A stretch of DNA of 11,971 bases, taken from Flavobacteriales bacterium. GTDB taxonomy: Bacteria; Bacteroidota; Bacteroidia; Flavobacteriales; BACL11. The stretch covers positions 1 through 11,971 of the forward strand of contig PBQB01000105.1 of assembly GCA_002724895.1 (NCBI GenBank). The letters run 5' to 3'. Under the pieces are notes generated by a model that saw only the letters and a program-made list of their open reading frames with translations, was not told the DNA's origin and ran no database searches. Within the stretch, counting starts at the first letter, position 1; each line of letters opens with the position of its first letter. Positions 8,601 through 11,971 of this stretch are shown here, piece by piece. The position numbers were made by a program, and so were the translations under genes.

Positions 8601-9937
8601 ATAATTTAAAACCAAAATTTATAAAAGGATGTGAAGAAAGAGGTTTTGCAACTAATATTATCGAAAAAATTTGGAAAGATTGGGAAGCTTTTGCTTCATA
8701 TGCTTTTAATAAGTCACATTCAACATGTTATGCACTTATTGCTTATCAAACTGCTTATTTAAAGGCTCATTTTCCAGCTGAGCTAATGGCCTCTATCTTG
8801 ACAAATCATATGCGTGATATAAAAGATGTTACTCATTTTATGGAAGAGTGTAAAAGAATGAACATCTCAGTTTTAGGACCTGATGTAAATGAAAGTTATT
8901 ATAAATTTTCAGTAAACAAAAATGGTGAAATACGTTTCGGACTTGGTGCTGTTAAAGGTGTTGGGGAAGCAGCAGTTAATGCTATTGTTGATGAGAGAAA
9001 GGAAAATAGTACATTTACTTCTTTTGAAGATTTTATCAAAAGAGTTGATTTAAGAGCTGTAAATAAAAGAACATTGGAAAGTATCGTTTGTGCTGGTGGG
9101 TTTGATTCTTTTAAAATTAAAAGATCTCAGTATTTTGGTATAGATAATAACTCATTAAGTTATATTGAAAAGATGATTAGATTTGGAAATAAGATTAAAG
9201 ATACTATTAATTCTAATCAATATGATATTTTTGGTGATAGTGTCGAAGATAATATTTTGTCTCCAGATCCTCCAGAAGTTGAGCCTTGGAATACAATGAA
9301 TCTTTTGTCTAAAGAGAGGGAAGTAGTTGGTATATATATATCTGGTCATCCTCTTGATGATTATAGTTTTGAAATTAAAAATTTATGTAATACAGATCTG
9401 TCTTTTTTATCAGATATAAATTCAATAAAAGGTAAAGAGTTACGTTTCGCTTCAGTTGTTACAAACTTTGAACATAAAATTACCAAAAATAATAAACCAT
9501 ATGGAGTATTACATTTAGAGGATTATGTTAATTCTCATGCTTTTTATTTATTTGGTGATGATTATTTAAATTTTAAAAAATATTTTGTAATTGGATGGCA
9601 AATACAAGTTATTGGTAGAGTAAGTAAAAAGTTTTATAATGAAGAGTTAGAATTTAAATTTTCATCAATTAATTTATTATCTGAGTTAATTAATAAAGAA
9701 GTTAGGGATGTTTTTATTAAAATTGATATTAGCAATTTAAATGATGAAATAGTAAATAATTTAGTGGAAATTGTATCAAAAAATAAAGGAAAACATTCCT
9801 TATTTTTAAATGTTATTGATACTCCAAACATGTATAATATAAATCTATTATCTAGAAAACTAAAAGTTAATTTAGAAAAACGTTTTATTTCTGATATTAT
9901 GAAATTAAATCATGTTAAATTAGAGATAAGATCTTAA
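5633..9937 (+). CDS. dnaE: DNA polymerase III alpha subunit with fused N-terminal proofreading exonuclease
   Basis: A 1434-residue replicative polymerase. Residues 1 to about 190 are a DnaQ-like DEDDh 3'-5' exonuclease with all five catalytic residues: Asp6 and Glu8 (FDTETTG), Asp105 (GHNISFD), His169 and Asp174 (EAHNAAADVEA). After a linker (about 200-248) comes a PHP domain (about 250-480), then the C-family polymerase core with GPGRGSAAGS at 625-634, PDIDIDFDD at 666-674 (catalytic Asp669 and Asp671) and MDFLGLR at 834-840 (third Asp, 835). Helix-hairpin-helix residues are near 1100-1115, a beta-clamp motif QYDIF is at 1196-1200, and an OB-fold is at about 1265-1350. The PHP metal site looks degenerate: Arg254, Gln342, Asn459 and Tyr461 replace ligands of the Taq-type site by eye alignment. 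The exonuclease fusion is, as I recall, normal for Flavobacteriia, so proofreading is built into this chain. The gene probably heads a run with trxA and the DUF58 gene. Confidence 0.96.
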   Translation: MFLIFDTETTGLPKKWNAPLTDFDNWPRMVQIAWQIHDINGELIKVENYIVKPENYNIPFNATKIHGISTELANEKGVSLLEVLSKFVDDVNNSSFIIGHNISFDNNIVGCELLRKNLENILVNCACIDTKEESTNYCKIPGSRKGKYKWPTLTELYYKLFNDKFDEAHNAAADVEATARCFLELIRKEVIPFSKVGFNQSDFTHFKKLNNKPFELIGLNVKPYLDDETTSPDLSPKNDSIAKISIDSPFSHLRNHSQHSILQSTLSINSLVDNAVNEKMPAVGLTDHTNMYGVFNFIEKIISHPINKNKEYSDFKLKPIIGCELNLCANHLDKSKQDNGSQIPFLCKNKIGFYNLSKLSSKGFLDGFYYVPRIDKELLLNYKDGLIALTGGLYGLIPQLILNVGESQAEEEFKWWVENFGDDFYVEINRHNLEEEAYINKVLLDFADKYNVQIIASNNVYYLTKEDAKAHDILLCVKDGEKLSTPIGKGRNFRYGFPNEEFYFKSQNQMKEIYSDIPQAIYNINKLISKIEIFDLKREVLLPNFEIPRNFIDDLENNDKKSPENLYLRHLTYIGAKERYNEITDEIKDRIEFELQVIKDSGYPGYFLIVQDFIAQARKMNVSVGPGRGSAAGSVVAYCIKITNVDPIKYDLLFERFLNPERISLPDIDIDFDDEGRNRVIDWVVDKYGKDKVAQIITYGTMAAKSSIRDTARVLDLPLIEADKTAKLIPNMTSLEKIFNKEEKELKKDFRNDDLNNVNKLLALSKQKNLTGETIMYARKLEGSIRNVGTHACGIIITPKPLIDLIPMSHSKDSELMVTQFDNNVVEKTGLLKMDFLGLRNLTIIKDCIKIINKLHLKEIDIENIPLDDIKTFEIFQNAETTGIFQFSSDGMKSHLKNLKPDNFNDLIAMNALYRPGPMEYIPNYIKRKHGNEVIEYDLPEMEEYLSSTYGITVYQEQVMLLSQKLAGFSKGDADMLRKGMGKKIKSVLDNLKPKFIKGCEERGFATNIIEKIWKDWEAFASYAFNKSHSTCYALIAYQTAYLKAHFPAELMASILTNHMRDIKDVTHFMEECKRMNISVLGPDVNESYYKFSVNKNGEIRFGLGAVKGVGEAAVNAIVDERKENSTFTSFEDFIKRVDLRAVNKRTLESIVCAGGFDSFKIKRSQYFGIDNNSLSYIEKMIRFGNKIKDTINSNQYDIFGDSVEDNILSPDPPEVEPWNTMNLLSKEREVVGIYISGHPLDDYSFEIKNLCNTDLSFLSDINSIKGKELRFASVVTNFEHKITKNNKPYGVLHLEDYVNSHAFYLFGDDYLNFKKYFVIGWQIQVIGRVSKKFYNEELEFKFSSINLLSELINKEVRDVFIKIDISNLNDEIVNNLVEIVSKNKGKHSLFLNVIDTPNMYNINLLSRKLKVNLEKRFISDIMKLNHVKLEIRS

Positions 9938-9946
9938 AATAATTTA

Positions 9947-9954
9947 TAATTTTG
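9947..9954 (+). promoter_or_regulatory. Candidate -7 promoter box for thioredoxin
   Basis: TAATTTTG in the 32-bp gap between dnaE and trxA matches TAnnTTTG exactly and lies 15 bp before the ATG at 9970. There is no clear TTTG at the -33 position, which would fall inside the end of dnaE. It may let trxA be expressed independently of dnaE, but the evidence is a short match in AT-rich DNA. The leader after it is A-rich (eight consecutive A at 9956-9963) and has no Shine-Dalgarno. Confidence 0.3.
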
Positions 9955-9969
9955 TAAAAAAAATTAAAT

Positions 9970-10287
9970 ATGGCAGTAGAATTCACAGATAAAAATTTTA
10001 AAGAATTAGTTTTAAATTCAGATAAGCCGGTACTAGTAGACTTTTGGGCGACATGGTGCGGTCCATGCAGAGCAATCGGTCCAGTTATAGAGGAATTACA
10101 TAATGAATTAGAAGGTAAGGCTTTAATTGGAAAAGTAAATGTTGATGAGAATTCAGAAGTTCCAGCTTCTTATTCAGTAAGAAATATACCAACACTTCTT
10201 TTCTTCAAAAATGGAGAAGTAGTTGATAAGGTAGTTGGTAATCAACCTAAATCTAAATTATTAGAAATTTTAGAATCACATATGTGA
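9970..10287 (+). CDS. trxA: Thioredoxin
   Basis: A 105-residue single-domain cytoplasmic thioredoxin that reduces protein disulfides and is itself recycled by thioredoxin reductase. The active site is WCGPC at 29-33 (Cys30 and Cys33), preceded by the buried Asp24 in VDFWA, and the cis-proline is Pro74 in NIPT. It has no signal peptide or membrane segment, which separates it from periplasmic TlpA/ResA-like proteins. Length and motif spacing are those of canonical TrxA. It starts 32 bp after dnaE and ends 30 bp before the DUF58 gene on the same strand. Bacteroidota genomes often hold several thioredoxins, so whether this is the principal one cannot be told from the window. Confidence 0.95.
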   Translation: MAVEFTDKNFKELVLNSDKPVLVDFWATWCGPCRAIGPVIEELHNELEGKALIGKVNVDENSEVPASYSVRNIPTLLFFKNGEVVDKVVGNQPKSKLLEILESHM

Positions 10288-10317
10288 TTTTATAGTAGTC
10301 ATTTTTAATTTCTTTTT

Positions 10318-11244
10318 TTGAACAATTTAGAGCATACTAGTTTACCTATAAGAATAGATCTTTTTGCAAAGCAAGTTGTGGAGGGTTTTATTACAGGTTT
10401 GCACAAAAGCCCTTATCACGGATTTTCAGTAGAATTTGCTGAACATCGTTTATATAACAGGGGAGAAAGTACTAGACATGTCGATTGGAAATTATTTGCT
10501 AGAACAGATAAGCTTTTTCAAAAGATATATGAGGAAGAAACAAACCTGAGATGTCAAACTATTTTAGATATTTCTTCTTCAATGTACTATCCGAATTATT
10601 CTAATGCAACACTAGAAAAACCAAACAAATTACTTTTTTCTATCTATGCATCTGCTGTTTTAATGAATTTATTGAAACGACAAAGAGATGCTATAGGGCT
10701 TAGTACATATTCTGATAAACTCAATTTACATACAAATAGTAGGACAACCTTAAGACACCATAAATTTCTTTATAATGAGCTTGAGAAGCTATTAAATATA
10801 AACCCAATTCTTAATAAAAAAGCAACTAAATCTACTAATGCAATTCATCAAATTTCAGAAATCTTAAATAAAAGATCACTAGTATTAATTTTTTCTGATT
10901 TAATTAGTGATACAGAATCACTTGAAGAACAATTTGAAGCATTTAAACATTTAAAATACAATAAACATGAAATTATTTTATTTTATTTAACAGAATCAAA
11001 CACTGAAGTAAATTTAGAATTTAAAAATAATTCATATAATTTTATTGATGTAGAAAGTGGAGAATCAATCAAGTTAAATCCCAGTTATTTTAAAGAGCAA
11101 TACAAGAATAAATCTAATCAATTTATAAATGATTTAAGACTTAAGTGTCTACAGTACAAGATAGACCTTGTAGAAGTAGACATAAATAAAGGCTTTGATC
11201 AAATTATTTATTCTTACCTTCTTAAAAGACAAAAAATATTTTGA
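10318..11244 (+). CDS. DUF58 domain protein (vWA-like, MIDAS motif)
   Basis: A 308-residue DUF58 protein. The family signature GESTRHVDWKLFARTDKLF is at 49-67, followed by YEEET at 71-75. A vWA-like core starts with DISSS at 84-88 (Asp84, Ser86 and Ser88, a MIDAS metal site), and a second acidic strand end, FSDLIS, is at 192-197. DUF58 proteins usually partner MoxR-type AAA+ ATPases in Bat-like envelope or stress operons; no MoxR gene lies in this window. There is no hydrophobic N-terminal segment, so it appears cytosolic. The start is TTG at 10318: an in-frame TAA at 10306-10308 rules out extension, and the next in-frame ATG falls at residue 89 inside the MIDAS motif. The segment FAKQVVEGFITGLHKSPYHGFSVEFAEHRLYN at 16-47 (given here only as a family-conserved block) shows the domain is complete. 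Function is unknown beyond family. Confidence 0.85.
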   Translation: MNNLEHTSLPIRIDLFAKQVVEGFITGLHKSPYHGFSVEFAEHRLYNRGESTRHVDWKLFARTDKLFQKIYEEETNLRCQTILDISSSMYYPNYSNATLEKPNKLLFSIYASAVLMNLLKRQRDAIGLSTYSDKLNLHTNSRTTLRHHKFLYNELEKLLNINPILNKKATKSTNAIHQISEILNKRSLVLIFSDLISDTESLEEQFEAFKHLKYNKHEIILFYLTESNTEVNLEFKNNSYNFIDVESGESIKLNPSYFKEQYKNKSNQFINDLRLKCLQYKIDLVEVDINKGFDQIIYSYLLKRQKIF

Positions 11245-11269
11245 TTTTTTAAAAAACACTATATCTTTG
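11240..11269 (+). promoter_or_regulatory. Bacteroidota-type promoter of tRNA-Asp
   Basis: TTTG at 11240-11243 (-33 box) and TATCTTTG at 11262-11269 (-7 box, matching TAnnTTTG exactly) are separated by 18 bp. Transcription would begin near 11275, about 17 bp before the mature tRNA 5' end. The -33 box overlaps the last codon and TGA stop of the DUF58 gene. This is the only place in the window where both boxes appear with suitable spacing, and it supports placement of the genome in Bacteroidota. Confidence 0.7.
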
Positions 11270-11291
11270 CAGAACTTTTTTAAAAGATTGA

Positions 11292-11365
11292 GGTCTGGTA
11301 GTTCAGCTGGTTAGAATACATGCCTGTCACGCATGGGGTCGCGGGTTCGAGTCCCGTCCAGACCG
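11292..11365 (+). tRNA. tRNA-Asp (anticodon GTC)
   Basis: A full 74-base cloverleaf. The acceptor stem GGTCTGG (11292-11298) pairs perfectly with CCAGACC (11358-11364), with discriminator G at 11365. The D arm is GTTC/GAAT around AGCTGGTTA. The anticodon stem CATGC/GCATG encloses a loop with anticodon GTC at 11326-11328, which reads the Asp codons GAC and GAT. A five-base variable loop is followed by the T arm GCGGG/CCCGT with loop TTCGAGT. The 3' CCA is not encoded. A promoter lies upstream and a terminator downstream, so it is a single-gene transcription unit. The sequence immediately after it may be the edge of an inserted element. Confidence 0.97.
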
Positions 11366-11379
11366 CAACTAAAAAGTTT

Positions 11380-11416
11380 AAACCCTTGTAATTCAATAGA
11401 TTGCAAGGGTTTTTTA
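11380..11416 (+). terminator. Strong rho-independent terminator after tRNA-Asp
   Basis: AACCCTTGTAAT (11381-11392) pairs with ATTGCAAGGGTT (11400-11411), a 12-bp stem with one wobble and a 7-base loop. One more A-T pair closes it (11380 with 11412), and T's continue to 11415. Starting 15 bp after the tRNA, it ends that transcript. The A's at 11371-11375 give little for termination of minus-strand transcription, although the symmetric stem could contribute. Confidence 0.85.
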
Positions 11417-11532
11417 ATTATGTTTAACAGTTTTTGATTATTTTACTTTCAATAAATGTTAAAAACTTTTTGACTTGGTTTTCTAAAATTTTAGTCAATT
11501 TTTACAATAATAGTTTGGAAAGTTATGCTTAA
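11417..11532. other. Gene-free AT-rich spacer with imperfect repeats
   Basis: This stretch separates the tRNA terminator from the stop of the minus-strand DUF5681 gene and contains no credible reading frame. It holds two imperfect 20-base direct repeats (11421-11440 and 11457-11476; 15 of 20 positions identical, offset 36 bp) sharing TTTTTGA, and a short inverted pair TTGACT (11470-11475) and AGTCAA (11493-11498). These could be protein-binding sites, but homopolymer-rich DNA yields such matches easily. Confidence 0.35.
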
Positions 11533-11808
11533 TTAATTTTCCTTCTTATTTCCAATATCAAAAATAATAGTTATTGGCTCACTTTCTTCTATCTCCTCAT
11601 ATGGCTTTTTCTTACCAATAACATAGGGAAGTAGTTTAGATAAAGCGTTAATATACTCTGTAGGAGACTCTATCTTATCTAGCATCTCCATTATCTTGTT
11701 TCCGTCAATTGCTTGGCTTATATGCTCTCTAATGAGCTTTGTAGTAGTACTTACTGAACCTTTAGGTCTACCTATAGGGTTTCCGCTTGTTCCTTTCTTA
11801 AATGGCAT
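11533..11808 (-). CDS. DUF5681 domain protein (phage-associated family)
   Basis: A 91-residue protein whose N-terminus carries the DUF5681 signature: FKKGTSGNPIGRPKGS at 3-18, the basic Gly/Asn/Arg-Pro motif typical of this family, followed by a helical stretch (about 22-45) and an acidic C-terminus (EEIEESEP). From general knowledge, DUF5681 proteins occur in phages and prophages, often close to terminase genes, and their function is unknown; a DNA-packaging or DNA-binding role is only inference. Unlike the other genes here it has a canonical ribosome-binding site, and its DNA is somewhat richer in GC than much of the window (88 of 240 bases at 11581-11820 by hand count). It points toward the tRNA-Asp gene and follows an unrecognised gene on the same strand by 45 bp. 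Confidence 0.8.
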   Translation of the reverse strand: MPFKKGTSGNPIGRPKGSVSTTTKLIREHISQAIDGNKIMEMLDKIESPTEYINALSKLLPYVIGKKKPYEEIEESEPITIIFDIGNKKEN

Positions 11809-11814
11809 AGTCTT

Positions 11815-11820
11815 TCCTTT
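11815..11820 (-). promoter_or_regulatory. Canonical Shine-Dalgarno for the DUF5681 gene
   Basis: On the minus strand AAAGGA is followed by six bases and then the ATG at 11808. This is an optimal Shine-Dalgarno arrangement. None of the other complete genes has one at its chosen start, as expected for Bacteroidota chromosomal genes. It fixes the start codon and hints at a different genetic origin for this gene. Confidence 0.65.
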
Positions 11821-11853
11821 ATTATATAATAGAAAAGAATCTGTTTTATTGGA

Positions 11854-11971
11854 TTAATCTTTTACACATCTCACTTGAGTTTTCTGATCTGTAGTCCAGT
11901 TACACCCAACATCAAGAGACCACTGAGGCTGTCCATTTGAATCAATTAACTTAATGAGGTTTGCCCCATTA
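11854..11971 (-). CDS. C-terminal part of an unrecognised protein (5' end beyond right edge)
   Basis: An open frame enters from the right edge and stops at TAA (11854-11856), giving 38 visible residues. The segment contains KLIDSNGQPQWSLDVG and ends in CNWTTDQKTQVRCVKD, with two Cys 11 residues apart and two Trp. I do not recognise a family. Lack of other stops over 118 bases, a good gap to the next gene (45 bp) and shared orientation support it as real. GC is high for the window (27 of 60 bases at 11881-11940). It probably belongs to the same transcription unit as the DUF5681 gene. Confidence 0.5.
   Translation of the reverse strand, partial: NGANLIKLIDSNGQPQWSLDVGCNWTTDQKTQVRCVKD

Noticed and set aside
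9155..9349. Minus-strand open frame of 64 codons inside dnaE
   Set aside because: It is antisense to a conserved part of dnaE and has hydrophobic, AT-driven composition without any recognisable motif.
9634..9831. Minus-strand open frame of 65 codons inside the dnaE C-terminus
   Set aside because: AT-rich antisense frame with no ribosome-binding site or family match.
11262..11270. Resemblance of TATCTTTGC to the core of Bacteroides conjugative-element attachment sites
   Set aside because: The match is better explained as the tRNA promoter -7 box, and the expected leading G is missing.
1..11971. CRISPR arrays, insertion sequences, toxin-antitoxin or defence operons
   Set aside because: I found no regularly spaced repeats, transposase-like frame, or recognisable defence genes on either strand.

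Overview
The window reads as chromosomal DNA of a low-GC member of the Bacteroidota, most likely Flavobacteriia or a close relative. Four things point there. The replicative polymerase DnaE carries a fused N-terminal proofreading exonuclease. The envelope genes are of types common in that phylum (NamZ/DUF1343, a LolC/E-like permease, DUF1571 with LysM). Shine-Dalgarno sequences are generally absent and leaders are A/T-rich. The tRNA promoter matches the Bacteroidota pattern TTTG...TAnnTTTG. The assignment rests on recognised protein families and promoter style, not on a marker-gene search.

Layout: (1) 1-62 is the tail of an unidentified gene followed by a rho-independent terminator (92-113). 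(2) 137-1333 is a PLP aminotransferase, tail-to-tail with (3) an exported NamZ-type exo-muramidase (minus strand, 1330-2469). The two stop codons share the palindrome TTAA, and a terminator hairpin spans the junction. (4) The NamZ gene and a LolC/E-like ABC permease (2473-3696) diverge with only 3 bp between their start codons. (5) A cystathionine beta-synthase-type enzyme (3727-4701) and an exported DUF1571/LysM protein (4708-5532) follow. (6) 5633-9937 is a 1434-residue exonuclease-PHP-polymerase DnaE, then thioredoxin (9970-10287) and a DUF58 protein (10318-11244), all on the plus strand. (7) tRNA-Asp(GTC) lies at 11292-11365 with a good promoter and a strong terminator. (8) Beyond it, on the minus strand, are a DUF5681 protein (11533-11808) and an unrecognised partial gene running off the right edge. 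This last stretch has somewhat higher GC, a canonical Shine-Dalgarno, and a phage-associated family, so it may be the end of an element integrated at the tRNA.

Functionally, most of the window is housekeeping: amino-acid and sulfur metabolism, peptidoglycan recycling or turnover, envelope lipoprotein export, DNA replication with built-in proofreading, and redox maintenance. I see no CRISPR array, insertion sequence or clearly undescribed system. The part most worth extending is the right edge beyond the tRNA.
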